A DNA stretch of 64,000 nucleotides. Source: Brevibacillus brevis NBRC 100599. GTDB taxonomy: Bacteria; Bacillota; Bacilli; Brevibacillales; Brevibacillaceae. Under the pieces are notes generated by a model. The model had not been told where the DNA came from. It was given only the letters and a program-made list of their open reading frames with translations, and did not search any database. A program made the translations under genes and the position numbers. The DNA is taken from assembly GCF_000010165.1 (NCBI RefSeq), contig NC_012491.1, forward strand, positions 3,603,501 through 3,667,500, in the 5' to 3' direction. This document shows positions 27,105-36,433 of this stretch, in pieces (within the stretch, counting starts at the first letter, position 1; the number at the start of each line of letters is the position of its first letter).

Positions 27105-28145
27105 CTATACTCTTGCTTTTATGAGTTCTTCAGCGATTTGTACTGTATTCCATGCTGCACCCTTGAGAAGATTGTCAGAAACGATCCACATATGCAGTCC
27201 ACGAGGATGATGGAGATCACGACGCACCCGGCCCACGAATACTTCCAGTTTGCCTGTTGCATCAGTAGCGAGTGGATACTGCTGTTCCTCCGGCGCATCT
27301 ACTAACGCGATACCCGGAGCGTCTTTCAGCAGGGCCTTTACTTCTGCCAGATCGTAATCCTGTTTCAGCTCTACATATACCGACTCGCTGTGGCCGTAGA
27401 CCACTGGAATACGTACGCAAGTAGCTGAAACAAGTACAGTGTCATCACCGAAGATTTTTTTGGTTTCATTAACCATTTTCATTTCTTCATAAGTAAAACC
27501 ATTGTCGGTGAACACATCAATCTGCGGAATCGCGTTGTACGCAATCTGATGATGTACAGGCAATTTGCCTACGGGAAGTACGTTACACTGCGGTTCTTTA
27601 CCATCCAAAATGTCTCGACTCTGGTCGAGCAATTCATTGATCGCAGATTGACCTGCACCAGATACTGCCTGGTAAGTAGAAACGATAATTCTGTCTATAC
27701 CAAAACGATCATACAGGGGTTTTAGAGCGGCAACCATCTGAATCGTAGAGCAATTCGGATTCGCAATGATTCCATTATGAGCGAGCGCAGCATCCATGTT
27801 TACTTCTGGCACAACGAGAGGAACATCTGGGTCCATCCGGAATGCGCTGGTATTGTCAATGACAACTGCACCATGACGCACTGCGTGATGAGCCAGTTCC
27901 TTGCTGACCGATCCACCAGCACTAAACAGGGCAAAATCAACCCCTGCAAAACTGTCTGGAGTCGCCTCTTCCAGTACAATTTCTTGCCCCTTGAAGGTGA
28001 CTGTTTTTCCTGCAGAACGTCCAGAAGCAAGCAGCTTAAGCTGTTTGATTGGGAAGTTGCGCTTTTCTAATAGTTGAATCATCTGCTGTCCGACTGCACC
28101 AGTCGCACCGACTACAGCAACATTGAAAGTCAGTTGGTTTGCCAT
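27105..28145 (-). CDS. asd: Aspartate-semialdehyde dehydrogenase
   Basis: Asd reduces aspartyl phosphate to aspartate semialdehyde with NADPH. The 346-residue protein has the Rossmann motif VGATGAVGQQ near residue 12, the catalytic cysteine in NPNCST near residue 130, and SGAGQSA. AGGAGGAGAG precedes the ATG. It is placed between dpaB and dapG, so it supplies both wall precursor and spore dipicolinate. Confidence 0.95.
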   Translation of the reverse strand: MANQLTFNVAVVGATGAVGQQMIQLLEKRNFPIKQLKLLASGRSAGKTVTFKGQEIVLEEATPDSFAGVDFALFSAGGSVSKELAHHAVRHGAVVIDNTSAFRMDPDVPLVVPEVNMDAALAHNGIIANPNCSTIQMVAALKPLYDRFGIDRIIVSTYQAVSGAGQSAINELLDQSRDILDGKEPQCNVLPVGKLPVHHQIAYNAIPQIDVFTDNGFTYEEMKMVNETKKIFGDDTVLVSATCVRIPVVYGHSESVYVELKQDYDLAEVKALLKDAPGIALVDAPEEQQYPLATDATGKLEVFVGRVRRDLHHPRGLHMWIVSDNLLKGAAWNTVQIAEELIKARV

Positions 28146-28202
28146 CTCTTACTCTCCTCCTAATCGCGAAAAAGCAGGTTTATTGGTTTTTCTGTAGTCT
28201 TA

Positions 28203-28799
28203 TTAGTAGTTAAATCTCTCGATGAGCAAGGGTTGCAATTGTCGACCTTCCAAAGCTGCTTCGCATGTTTCCAATAGGAGATCCATACGAGCTACAAGCG
28301 AATTCGGTTTTTTATCCGGGGCATCCTGCCCGAATGGCACGAAATACATATTCTTCGCAGCCAACAGCTTGGCAATATTGGCTGCATTTAATCCCAGACC
28401 ATCATTGGTGGATATGGCAATCACAATGGGTCGCAAATTACGCATGGTCGCTTTAGCTGCCATCAGTACGGCACTATCTGTAATGGCATTCGCCAGTCGA
28501 CTCGTCGTACTGCCTGTGCAAGGCGCAATCAGCATGACATCCAACAACTTGGAAGGTCCCAACGGCTCAGCCTGAGGAATCGTCGAAATAAGTTCCTCCC
28601 CTGTCAGTTCCTTGATTTGTTGCTGCCAGCTTTGCGAAGTACCGAAGCGTGTATCCGTGGTCATAATCGTATTCGATACAATCGGAACCACCCTTGCTCC
28701 AGCATCCACAAATCGCTTAATTTGCGGCATCGTTTCCTCAAAGGTACAATGCGATCCAGACAAACCAAATCCAATGGTCTTTCCCTGAAGCTTACTCAT
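28203..28799 (-). CDS. dpaB: Dipicolinate synthase subunit B
   Basis: A 198-residue flavoprotein-fold subunit (SpoVFB) that, with DpaA, oxidises dihydrodipicolinate to dipicolinic acid in the mother cell. Visible are GFGLSGSHCTFEE at the start and APCTGSTTSRLANAITD. Its ATG overlaps the dpaA stop by ATGA. In Bacillus this operon is transcribed late by sigma-K; I do not see a clear sigma-K promoter here. Confidence 0.92.
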   Translation of the reverse strand: MSKLQGKTIGFGLSGSHCTFEETMPQIKRFVDAGARVVPIVSNTIMTTDTRFGTSQSWQQQIKELTGEELISTIPQAEPLGPSKLLDVMLIAPCTGSTTSRLANAITDSAVLMAAKATMRNLRPIVIAISTNDGLGLNAANIAKLLAAKNMYFVPFGQDAPDKKPNSLVARMDLLLETCEAALEGRQLQPLLIERFNY

Positions 28800-29698
28800 G
28801 TTGCATCCCCTCCTGGCGCTTTCCTTTGATCCGCAATCAGACGAGACAATGTTTGGGCCAAAATTTGTCCAGCGGTTTTAGGTGCAACGATTCCAGGTAA
28901 GCCGGGAGCAAGAAGAGCTTTGATCCCTCGTCTTTCAGCGTAACGAAAATCTGTTCCTCCTGGTTTGGAGGCAAGATCAAGAATAAACGCCGATTGAGGC
29001 ATTTGAGCAATCACTTCTGCCGTGAGTAATAATTGCGGGATGGTATTAAAAATGAAATCAGCATTCGTAACCTGTTGCCTTACTTCGCTTATATGGAAGG
29101 GAGTCAATCCCATCTCATAAATGCGTGCCAAGTGTTCTTGACGTCTGGCCCCAACTCTTACGCGGGCCCCTAACGCATGCAATGCTCGAGCCATGGACAA
29201 ACCTGTTCGGCCCAATCCCAAAACAATTGACTGTGATCCATGAATCGTAATATCCGTATGCTGAATCGCCATCATTAACGCTCCCTCTACAGTAGGGATA
29301 GAGTTATAGATAGCTACGTCATCACGATCCAAGAGCTCCACGAGAGGAAGCCGTGTGGAAGCCAATAGTTTTTTCAAATAAGGCTTTGCCATTCCCGTGT
29401 AAACCACGCAATGACTCGGCAGACTTGCCACATGTTCATCTAGCAACTGCAGTTGTTTGGAGCAGAAAATACTTTCCACGTATCCTTGATCATCGGTCCC
29501 TACGATGGGTAGGATGAGGGCGTCCACGTCTTTCAACACATCGCATGTTAATGGTTTCTTCGTTGCCCCTGTAAAATTACTTTCCAGGTTGTCGAAGCCA
29601 ACTAACGTGACGCTAGCATCCAGTTGTATGCATCGCTTAATGACTTCCAACTGGCGAGCGTCTCCGCCGATGAAGGCAACATGTATGCCCGTTAGCAT
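28796..29698 (-). CDS. dpaA: Dipicolinate synthase subunit A
   Basis: A 300-residue NAD(P)-binding subunit (SpoVFA). It carries two Rossmann-like stretches: IHVAFIGGDARQLE at the N-terminus and VLGLGRTGLSMARAL near residue 160. The start at ATG 29698 has AAAGGGG eight bases in front; the frame is open a few codons upstream. Together with dpaB, asd, dapG and dapA it forms the supply line for calcium dipicolinate, which dehydrates the spore core. Confidence 0.92.
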   Translation of the reverse strand: MLTGIHVAFIGGDARQLEVIKRCIQLDASVTLVGFDNLESNFTGATKKPLTCDVLKDVDALILPIVGTDDQGYVESIFCSKQLQLLDEHVASLPSHCVVYTGMAKPYLKKLLASTRLPLVELLDRDDVAIYNSIPTVEGALMMAIQHTDITIHGSQSIVLGLGRTGLSMARALHALGARVRVGARRQEHLARIYEMGLTPFHISEVRQQVTNADFIFNTIPQLLLTAEVIAQMPQSAFILDLASKPGGTDFRYAERRGIKALLAPGLPGIVAPKTAGQILAQTLSRLIADQRKAPGGDAT

Positions 29699-29719
29699 GC
29701 TGCGTTCCCCTTTCCACAC

Positions 29720-29749
29720 ATTTTACTGCATTAAATGATCGGAACGCAA
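29720..29749 (-). promoter_or_regulatory. Possible vegetative-type promoter before dpaA
   Basis: Minus strand TTGCGT (29744-29749), 18-base spacer, TAAAAT (29720-29725). Weak; it would be unusual for a sporulation gene, so it could instead drive asd-dapG-dapA during growth. Confidence 0.35.
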
Positions 29750-29835
29750 AGGTTTTCCTTTTGGAAAAGTTGACGGAAATCCATGCGGTCTACCCCCATC
29801 CTATTCCGCTCCTGCTACTTCGGTGACAGTAGCGC

Positions 29836-30096
29836 CTACTTTTGAGAGGCTTGTGCCTCAGGCGCTTTAAGCTGGATGATGACCATATCTGGCCCAATTT
29901 TTACGATGGAGCTCCACGGGATCACGAGGTCCTCTCGTTTCTTTCCGAACCCAAAGAAACTACCTCCTGGCAAGATGATGGATTGAATCGTACCGTTTTC
30001 GGGATGGATGACTAAATCGGAATCACTGATAACCCCCATTTTCTCTCCGTTGTCCAGTCCGATAATCTCCTTCCCACCCAACTCGCTCAAGCGCAT
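29836..30096 (-). CDS. ymxH: YlmC/YmxH family PRC-barrel protein
   Basis: An 86-residue protein with one PRC-barrel-like beta domain (MRLSELGGKEIIGLDNGEK, DLVIHPENGTIQSIILPG, VIPWSSIVKIGPDMVII). Such domains bind RNA-processing or photosynthetic partners in other families, but the role of this one is unknown. AAAGGGGG precedes the ATG. The same gene lies between the M16 peptidase MlpA and spoVFA in Bacillus. Confidence 0.85.
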   Translation of the reverse strand: MRLSELGGKEIIGLDNGEKMGVISDSDLVIHPENGTIQSIILPGGSFFGFGKKREDLVIPWSSIVKIGPDMVIIQLKAPEAQASQK

Positions 30097-30137
30097 GGAG
30101 AAGCCCCCTTTGTCCTTTCATTTACTGTTGATATACG

Positions 30138-30166
30138 CAAAAAAATCCGGGCTATGCCGGATTTTT
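30138..30166 (-). terminator. Terminator of mlpA
   Basis: AAATCCGG pairs with CCGGATTT around CATAGC and is followed by TTTTGC on the minus strand. Confidence 0.82.
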
Positions 30167-30168
30167 CC

Positions 30169-31422
30169 CTACAACAGAATATCGTTCTTCACATTTTCAG
30201 GGAAGCCATCGAGTGGACTCACCATCGCCATAGACATCTTGGAACGAAACAGCTGCTGCGCCACAGCCAGAACAGATTCATGGGAAACGCGGTCAATTTT
30301 GGCGATGATCTCATCTAGACTAAGGTGACGGCCCAGTAAGAGTTCATTTTTGCCAAGGCGACTCATACGGCTATTCGTGCTTTCCAAGCTGAGCATCAGG
30401 CTGCCTTTCAGCTGCTCTTTTCCTTTGTTCAGCTCTTTGTCCGTAATTCCATGATCAGCGACATCGCGCAGGACGCGCGAGACAATGTCAAATACCTGTC
30501 CTACTTGCTCTGGTGCCGTTCCTGTATACACGTGGAACGTACCCGCTTCTTTATAGGAAGAGTGATAAGAATAAACAGAGTATGCCAAGCCGCGTTCTTC
30601 TCGAATTTCTTGGAATAGACGCGAGCTCATGCTACCACCCAGCACGTTGTTCAGCAAAATCAAGGAGTATACTTCAGGATGTCCTACCTTAAACCCAGGT
30701 AAAGACAGGCACAAATGCGCTTGCTCTGTTGCCTTATGATGCGCGATCACATTTCCAGCAAAATCTGGGGTAGACAAGGTCGGCATAATGCCTGAACGCG
30801 AGAAAGCTTGAAAACGCTTTTGGATATCTTCAATCAAACTGTCTTCAAAATTACCCGCTACCGTAATCACCGTATTCGTCGGCAGATAGTGCTGATCAAT
30901 ATAAGCGAGCAAATCGTCACGCTTCAAGCTGCGCAGGACATCTTCCGTACCTAAAATCGAATAGCCTAGCGGGTGTGTGCTGTATGAAGCGCGTGCAATC
31001 AAATCATGCACCAAATCATCTGGCGTGTCTTCATACATGCTAATCTCTTCAATGACGACGTTCTTTTCCTTTTCCAACTCATCTGCATCAAATACCGAGT
31101 TGAAATACATATCGGAAAGAACATCGAGAGCAATAGGAGCATGTTGGTCGAGCACCCTTGCGTAATAGCAGGTATACTCCTTCGAAGTAAAGGCGTTCAC
31201 GTTCCCGCCAATCTCATCAAAGGTTTCCGCAATTTCCTTTGCAGAACGAGTTTTTGTACCTTTAAAAAACATATGCTCGAGAAAATGGGAGATCCCGTTG
31301 TTTTTCTCATTTTCATATTTCGAACCAGTCCCTACCCAGATGCCTAAGGCAACGGAGCGAACGGACGGAATCCGTTCCGTCACGATTCGAAGACCGTTAT
31401 CACACGTATGACGTTGTATCAC
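30169..31422 (-). CDS. mlpA: M16-family zinc protease MlpA (YmxG)
   Basis: A 417-residue M16B peptidase with the zinc motif HFLEH near residue 46 and the downstream ENVVIEEISMYED-like glutamate region (here EKNVVIEEISMYEDTPDD). Arg/Tyr-rich RGLAYSVYSYHS marks the C-terminal half-domain. Unlike the YmfF/YmfH pair it is a single gene and probably acts as a homodimer. The start is GTG at 31422, six bases after GAGGAGG; the longer open frame is not supported. In Bacillus the homologue affects regulation of extracellular protease genes. Confidence 0.9.
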   Translation of the reverse strand: MIQRHTCDNGLRIVTERIPSVRSVALGIWVGTGSKYENEKNNGISHFLEHMFFKGTKTRSAKEIAETFDEIGGNVNAFTSKEYTCYYARVLDQHAPIALDVLSDMYFNSVFDADELEKEKNVVIEEISMYEDTPDDLVHDLIARASYSTHPLGYSILGTEDVLRSLKRDDLLAYIDQHYLPTNTVITVAGNFEDSLIEDIQKRFQAFSRSGIMPTLSTPDFAGNVIAHHKATEQAHLCLSLPGFKVGHPEVYSLILLNNVLGGSMSSRLFQEIREERGLAYSVYSYHSSYKEAGTFHVYTGTAPEQVGQVFDIVSRVLRDVADHGITDKELNKGKEQLKGSLMLSLESTNSRMSRLGKNELLLGRHLSLDEIIAKIDRVSHESVLAVAQQLFRSKMSMAMVSPLDGFPENVKNDILL

Positions 31423-31534
31423 GTAAATCCTCCTCGGTTGTTCATCTGTCTCTACCCGAAACCTCGGGGAATTTCTTGTAAACACGTCTAACTATAGCAA
31501 ACTTCCTTTGTCTCCACAATAAATGAACATGTAA

Positions 31535-32512
31535 TTACGGTGACGGGAGTCTACGACTCGATATAACCTCCGAAACAGTCGTCGGCTGTAGCCCCTTCTT
31601 TTTGGCGATCGTCAGAAGTTGATCTAAACTCGCCTCGGAGGTAGACGTAGGGTGCATGAGCACGAGGACACCGTTCTCCATTTTCCGGCTTATTTTATTG
31701 ATCACATAAGCAGGTGATGGTTTCTGCCAGTCAATTGTATCTGCCGTCCATAGAATCGTCTTCATTTGAAAAGACGAGTCCGCGATTTGTACAACGCGTT
31801 GGTTAAAAGCACCAGATGGCGGAGCAAAAAGGGTAGGCTTCACTTCCAGCGTTTTAAAAATAACATCTTGCGTACGACTTATCTCTTGATGAATCCTCTG
31901 TGTTCCCAGTGTGTTCATATCGGGATGGGAATACGCATGATTACCAATCTCATGGCCACGTGCCATGATCTTTTTTGCTTCTTCGGGGTAACGTTTTACC
32001 CAAGAGCCATCCAGAAAGAACGTCGTCTTTACCTTATGTTTATCGAGTGTATTGAGCATCGAGTCGAGATACTCATTTCCCCAAGCCACGTTGATCATGA
32101 AAGAAATCGCTGGTTTATTTGGATTTCCTCGATAGATGGGTTGTGCTCCCAATTGCTCAAGCGAAATCGCTGGGGGTACTTCCTTGTATACGAGCAAATC
32201 CGGGCTGGATACACCCGCAGCCAGCATTTTATTGAGCGATTCTTCTACATCGACTACACGTCCATTATAACCGGGAATCGCCTTCCACGTCTGATCAACG
32301 ACGGCATCGATCGGCTCTTCCTCTCGGCCCTCTCGCCACTTTTCAATCTGCGCCCGTAAACGCGCTTTTTCATTTTCGTTTCGATCCCCAGTCACTACGT
32401 GGACATTTTTGATCGTGCTAATGTAATGATGAATAGGCTGATAATTCAAGAGAACAATCAGCGCTGCTCCATATATAAATATGAACAAAAGTCTCCTGGT
32501 CCTATTCGTCAT
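31535..32512 (-). CDS. ylxY: Polysaccharide deacetylase YlxY
   Basis: A 325-residue exported or membrane-anchored protein with one N-terminal hydrophobic segment (LLFIFIYGAALIVLLNY) and a C-terminal NodB-type domain. The motifs read FMINVAWGN where active enzymes have an Asp-Asp pair, then HEIGNHAYSHPDM, with histidines for metal binding, and FAPPSGAFNQ. The lack of the first aspartate pair suggests reduced or no deacetylase activity, which is also typical of YlxY. The ATG at 32512 follows GGAGGGC. It lies between pnp and mlpA as in Bacillus. Confidence 0.85.
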   Translation of the reverse strand: MTNRTRRLLFIFIYGAALIVLLNYQPIHHYISTIKNVHVVTGDRNENEKARLRAQIEKWREGREEEPIDAVVDQTWKAIPGYNGRVVDVEESLNKMLAAGVSSPDLLVYKEVPPAISLEQLGAQPIYRGNPNKPAISFMINVAWGNEYLDSMLNTLDKHKVKTTFFLDGSWVKRYPEEAKKIMARGHEIGNHAYSHPDMNTLGTQRIHQEISRTQDVIFKTLEVKPTLFAPPSGAFNQRVVQIADSSFQMKTILWTADTIDWQKPSPAYVINKISRKMENGVLVLMHPTSTSEASLDQLLTIAKKKGLQPTTVSEVISSRRLPSP

Positions 32513-32614
32513 TAGGGCGTCGCCCTCCTCTATCGATCGTACGAGTCTCTCTTGTCCAATGTATGAGAGGATGGGACGACTTAGACATACGAAACGGGAG
32601 CATTCTGGCATAGA

Positions 32615-32660
32615 AAAGAAAAAAGCTTCCGTACACGAATTTCTTCGAGTGACGAAGCCT
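32615..32660 (-). terminator. Terminator of pnp
   Basis: GGCTTCGT...TCGAA pairs imperfectly with TTCGTGTACGGAAGC and is followed by TTTTTTC on the minus strand. Confidence 0.75.
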
Positions 32661-32671
32661 TTTGTTTTTCT

Positions 32672-34819
32672 TTATTCTGCTTTTGTTGGTGTTTCAGCAG
32701 CTTGTTCCGCAGCAGCTTGTTCTTTCAAAACTGCTTTGCGAGAGAGATTCACACGACCTTGGTCGTCGATCTCGGTCACTTTCACTTGTACTTTATCACC
32801 AACTGCGACAACATCTTCTGTTTTGGCTACACGCTCTTCAGCCAGTTGAGAGATGTGGCACAAGCCCTCTTTACCTGCGAACAACTCGATGAACGCACCG
32901 TACTTCTCTACGCGTTTTACTGTTCCCAGGTACACCTGACCAACAGCTACTTCACGAACCAGATCTTCAATGATTTGTTTCGCGCGCAGATTTGCTTCGT
33001 GGTTGATGGATGCGATGAAGACACGTCCATCTTGTTCGATGTCGATTTTTACGCCGGTTTCTTCGATAATCTTATTAATGACACGACCTTGTGGACCGAT
33101 TACATCGCGAATTTTCTCCGGATTGATCGTCATGGTCATGATTTTTGGTGCATAAGGAGACAGTTCTTTACGCGGTTCGGAAATCGTGCTCATCATATGG
33201 TTCAGAATGTGCAAACGACCTACACGCGCTTGTTCCAAGGCCAACTCTAAAATCTCACGGTTGATACCGGAAATTTTGATGTCCATTTGGATAGCTGTTA
33301 CACCAGCCTCTGTACCCGCTACTTTGAAATCCATATCTCCCAAATGATCTTCCATACCTTGAATATCAGTCAGGATCGAGAAAGATTTCTCATCTTTGCT
33401 CATGATCAAGCCCATCGCAATACCTGCTACCGGTGCTTTGATCGGTACACCTGCATCCATCAAGGCAAGTACGCTCGCGCAAATCGACGCTTGGGATGTG
33501 GAACCGTTGGATTCAATTACTTCTGAAACGAGACGAATGGTGTATGGGAACTCAACCTCAGATGGAATGATCGGCTCGATTGCACGCTCACCCAACGCAC
33601 CGTGTCCGATTTCACGACGACCCGGAGGACGCAACGGACGTGCTTCACCCACGCTATACGGCGGGAAGTTGTAGTGGTGCATAAAGCGCTTCGATTCTTC
33701 CAGACCGAGTCCATCGAGAATTTGAACATCTCCCAGCGCGCCCAATGTACAAACGCTCAGTGCTTGCGTCTGACCGCGGGTAAACATAGCAGAACCATGT
33801 GTACGGGAAAGAATGGTTGTCTCACTGGACAGCGGACGGATTTCGTTCAGAGCTCGTCCATCAGGGCGAACTTTCTCGTCAGTAATCAGACGGCGAACCT
33901 CGTCCTTGACAATATTGCCAAGTACTTCGCTAATCATCTTTTCCTGCTCTGGATATGCCTCAGCATCCTTGGCTGCAAAATGCTCTTTGGTTTCTGCCTT
34001 GATATCGTCAATGGCATCGTAGCGTGCTTGTTTTTCTTCGATGCGAACAGCTTCTTTCAAGCGAGCTTCCGCATATGCACGTACAGCTTGATCGATTTCA
34101 GGATCAACCTCATGCAAGATGACTTCCATCTTTTGCTTGCCAATTTCGGACACGATCATGTTCTGGAATTCTACCAGTTGCTTAATCACGTCATGACCAG
34201 CCATGATCGCTTCGAGCATGATTGCTTCCGGTACTTGGTTCGCAGCTGCTTCCACCATGTTAATCGCTTTATGCGTACCTGCGACAGTCAGGTGAATATC
34301 GCTTTTCTCTGCTTGAGCTACTGTAGGGTTAATGACGAACTCTCCGTCAATTCGTCCTACGATTACTCCTGCAATCGGGCCTTCAAAAGGAATCTCCGAG
34401 ACGCATAGCGCTGCGGAAGTACCGATCATCGCAGCGATTTCAGGTGAGCAGTCTTGATCCACAGACAGAACAGTATTTACGATTTGTACATCGTTACGGA
34501 ATCCTTCTGCAAAAAGAGGGCGGACAGGGCGGTCAATCAAGCGGCTGGCCAAAATCGCCTTCTCGCTTGGGCGTCCTTCTCTTTTAATAAAGCCGCCAGG
34601 AATTTTCCCAACCGCGTAGAGACGCTCCTCATAGTTGACAGTCAATGGAAAGAAATCAAGTGGTTTTGGTTCCTTCGAGACTGTAACTGCGGACAGGATT
34701 GCTGTATCGCCGTAACGAACCAAGACCGAACCATGCGCCTGTTTAGCCATTTTGCCAAATTCCAGGGTCAGTTTTCGGCCTGCCAGTTCGAAGTCATATG
34801 TACGGTATTGTTGCTCCAT
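32672..34819 (-). CDS. pnp: Polyribonucleotide nucleotidyltransferase (PNPase)
   Basis: PNPase degrades RNA from the 3' end using phosphate and is the main 3' exonuclease of Firmicute mRNA decay. The 715-residue protein has two RNase PH domains ([20 protein letters not shown] in the first; [25 protein letters not shown] in the second), a KH domain ([21 protein letters not shown], about 555-615) and an S1 domain ([21 protein letters not shown], about 620-690), ending in an Ala/Glu-rich tail. GGAGG is nine bases before the ATG. Its 5' leader contains two hairpins. Confidence 0.96.
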   Translation of the reverse strand: MEQQYRTYDFELAGRKLTLEFGKMAKQAHGSVLVRYGDTAILSAVTVSKEPKPLDFFPLTVNYEERLYAVGKIPGGFIKREGRPSEKAILASRLIDRPVRPLFAEGFRNDVQIVNTVLSVDQDCSPEIAAMIGTSAALCVSEIPFEGPIAGVIVGRIDGEFVINPTVAQAEKSDIHLTVAGTHKAINMVEAAANQVPEAIMLEAIMAGHDVIKQLVEFQNMIVSEIGKQKMEVILHEVDPEIDQAVRAYAEARLKEAVRIEEKQARYDAIDDIKAETKEHFAAKDAEAYPEQEKMISEVLGNIVKDEVRRLITDEKVRPDGRALNEIRPLSSETTILSRTHGSAMFTRGQTQALSVCTLGALGDVQILDGLGLEESKRFMHHYNFPPYSVGEARPLRPPGRREIGHGALGERAIEPIIPSEVEFPYTIRLVSEVIESNGSTSQASICASVLALMDAGVPIKAPVAGIAMGLIMSKDEKSFSILTDIQGMEDHLGDMDFKVAGTEAGVTAIQMDIKISGINREILELALEQARVGRLHILNHMMSTISEPRKELSPYAPKIMTMTINPEKIRDVIGPQGRVINKIIEETGVKIDIEQDGRVFIASINHEANLRAKQIIEDLVREVAVGQVYLGTVKRVEKYGAFIELFAGKEGLCHISQLAEERVAKTEDVVAVGDKVQVKVTEIDDQGRVNLSRKAVLKEQAAAEQAAETPTKAE

Positions 34820-34936
34820 GATGCTAGCAGTCCTCCTTCACAACAATGTGCGTTTACACACTTTGTTTTCTACCTATATGTATTATTTCCTGCCAAGATA
34901 AAAATTAAATGGCTACCTTTGGCAGTCTTTCTAGAT

Positions 34937-34962
34937 AATAAAAAAAGCTTCTTTTGAAGCTA
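34937..34962 (-). terminator. Terminator-like hairpin in the pnp leader
   Basis: AGCTTC-AAAA-GAAGCT followed by TTTTTTTATT on the minus strand, about 120 bases before pnp and downstream of the rpsO terminator. It could back up rpsO termination or attenuate pnp. Confidence 0.7.
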
Positions 34963-35007
34963 ATTGAAACTAACAGATACGGCACAAGCCTTTTACTCGT
35001 TTCGGAT

Positions 35008-35035
35008 GGGCTTAGCGTATTTCTACGCTAAGCCC
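35008..35035 (-). promoter_or_regulatory. Perfect 12-bp hairpin upstream of pnp
   Basis: GGGCTTAGCGTA pairs exactly with TACGCTAAGCCC around a four-base loop. There is no T-run, so it is not a terminator; a double-strand RNase site or a protective structure is possible. Confidence 0.6.
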
Positions 35036-35048
35036 TCCTACACGATAG

Positions 35049-35073
35049 AAAAAGCGGGTAGAACCCGCTTTTT
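35049..35073 (-). terminator. Terminator of rpsO
   Basis: AAAGCGGGT pairs with ACCCGCTTT around TCT, followed by TTTC on the minus strand, shortly after the rpsO stop. Confidence 0.85.
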
Positions 35074-35085
35074 ACAAGACGCTGA

Positions 35086-35355
35086 TTAACGGCGCAGACC
35101 CAGGCGGTCTACAACCGAACGATAGCGTTGAACATCTGCTTCACGCAGGTATGTCAACAGGTTACGACGTTGACCAACCATTTTCAAGAGACCACGACGG
35201 CTGTGGTGATCTTTCTTGTGCGTACGCAAGTGTCCGTTCAGATTGTTAATGTTTTCGGTCAAGATAGCGATTTGCACTTCCGGTGAACCGGTGTCGTTCT
35301 CATGAGTACGGAACTCTTGAATCAGTTGAGTTTTACGTTCTTGAGTCAATGCCAT
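35086..35355 (-). CDS. rpsO: 30S ribosomal protein S15
   Basis: An 89-residue protein that binds the three-way junction of 16S rRNA and starts assembly of the platform. It contains [48 protein letters not shown] sequence in order, split over the family's helices, and ends [12 protein letters not shown]. Two ATG codons are adjacent (35358 and 35355); the second gives the common MALTQE start and better spacing from GGAGGTGA. A promoter and a structured leader precede it. Confidence 0.96.
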   Translation of the reverse strand: MALTQERKTQLIQEFRTHENDTGSPEVQIAILTENINNLNGHLRTHKKDHHSRRGLLKMVGQRRNLLTYLREADVQRYRSVVDRLGLRR

Positions 35356-35358
35356 CAT

Positions 35359-35440
35359 GACTCACCTCCTCATTTTTTATACCGTTCGCCGAGTCTGCCG
35401 TCGGTGAGAATCGGACAGCCAAGCTACGGTTATCTGTACA
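35359..35440 (-). promoter_or_regulatory. Candidate S15-binding leader of rpsO
   Basis: Between the rpsO promoter and start, the RNA can fold with CCGT/ACGG as outer stem, CTGTC/GGCAG inside and CCG/CGG further in, ending near the ribosome binding site. S15 controls its own mRNA in many bacteria through such multi-stem leaders. The fold is by eye only. Confidence 0.4.
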
Positions 35441-35449
35441 ACGTTATGA

Positions 35450-35478
35450 ATTATAGCATACCATTTTGTGAAAAGCAA
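35450..35478 (-). promoter_or_regulatory. Promoter of rpsO
   Basis: Minus strand -35 TTGCTT (35473-35478), 17-base spacer, TGC-extended -10 TATAAT (35450-35455). The -35 overlaps the ribF terminator tail. Confidence 0.72.
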
Positions 35479-35503
35479 AGAGAATCCTTTACGAGATTCC
35501 CTC
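35475..35503 (-). terminator. Terminator of ribF, with the stop codon in its loop
   Basis: AGGGAATC pairs with GATTCTCT (one G-T pair) around a loop holding the ribF TAA (35489-35491), followed by TTGCTTTTC. Confidence 0.65.
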
Positions 35504-36430
35504 CGCGAATTTTTGCTTCGCCGTTTGAACATCGCGTCCTATTTGCGCGATGAGTGCATCGACTCCAGCAAATTTCTGTTCTTCCCGGATGTAGAACAAG
35601 AACTCTACCTCTACTTCTTTGTCATAGATTTCACCAGAGAACTCAAAAATGTGCACTTCTAGTGACTTTTCTTTTTTCTCCAGTTCGAATGTTGGCTTGA
35701 TCCCAACGTTCATCACGCCATAGTAGCTTTGTTCATCCACGGTAAAGCGAACGCCGTAGACCCCATTCTTTCCGATCAAGTACGGCTGATTCACTTGGAC
35801 GTTCGCTGTAGGAAAGCCAATGGTTCGACCGCGTTTGTCACCATGCACGACTGTTCCGCGCACTTTGTAGGAGCGACCTAGCAAATGGCGAACCTGCTCG
35901 ACATCCCCATGATGGAGGTATTCACGGATGATTGTACTGCTCACTTTTTCACCCAAGCGATTTACCGGACCCACGATGTCGAGCCCATAGCGACCTTTGC
36001 TCATTTCTTGCAAGGTATGGGCAGTCCCCATCCCACGATAACCAAAGGTGTAGTCGAAACCAACGACAATATGGCGGCATTCCAATGGAAGAAGGCACTC
36101 TGTGATGAAATCTTCTGGATAAATAGCCGCAAAGCTAATGTCGAACTTCATCACATATGTAGTGTCTACGCCCATCTTTTCGAACTGCTCGAGCTTGTCT
36201 GCAAGTGGTGTCAAATAGCGGGTATAACCGCTTTGCCCCAATACTTCTCGTGGATGCGGATCAAAGGTCACTACCGTACTTTGCCATCCGTTTGCTTTCG
36301 CTGTATCAATCGCCTTTTGGATTACACGGCGATGCCCAATATGTACACCATCAAAGTACCCCAGTGCAATCGCACAAGGATTCGCTTGCAGGTCAGACGG
36401 AAACGGGTATGTTAGGTAGATCGTTTTCAC
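35489..36430 (-). CDS. ribF: Bifunctional riboflavin kinase / FAD synthetase
   Basis: A 313-residue enzyme that phosphorylates riboflavin to FMN and adenylates FMN to FAD. The N-terminal adenylyltransferase domain has LGYFDGVHIGHRRVI near residue 25 and a STIIREYL motif near 165; the C-terminal flavokinase domain has GRTIGFPTANV near 200 and GVMNVGIKPTF. It starts with GTG at 36430, six bases after GAGGTG, directly after truB, and ends in the nusA-operon terminator region. Confidence 0.94.
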   Translation of the reverse strand: MKTIYLTYPFPSDLQANPCAIALGYFDGVHIGHRRVIQKAIDTAKANGWQSTVVTFDPHPREVLGQSGYTRYLTPLADKLEQFEKMGVDTTYVMKFDISFAAIYPEDFITECLLPLECRHIVVGFDYTFGYRGMGTAHTLQEMSKGRYGLDIVGPVNRLGEKVSSTIIREYLHHGDVEQVRHLLGRSYKVRGTVVHGDKRGRTIGFPTANVQVNQPYLIGKNGVYGVRFTVDEQSYYGVMNVGIKPTFELEKKEKSLEVHIFEFSGEIYDKEVEVEFLFYIREEQKFAGVDALIAQIGRDVQTAKQKFAEGIS

Positions 36431-36433
36431 GGA

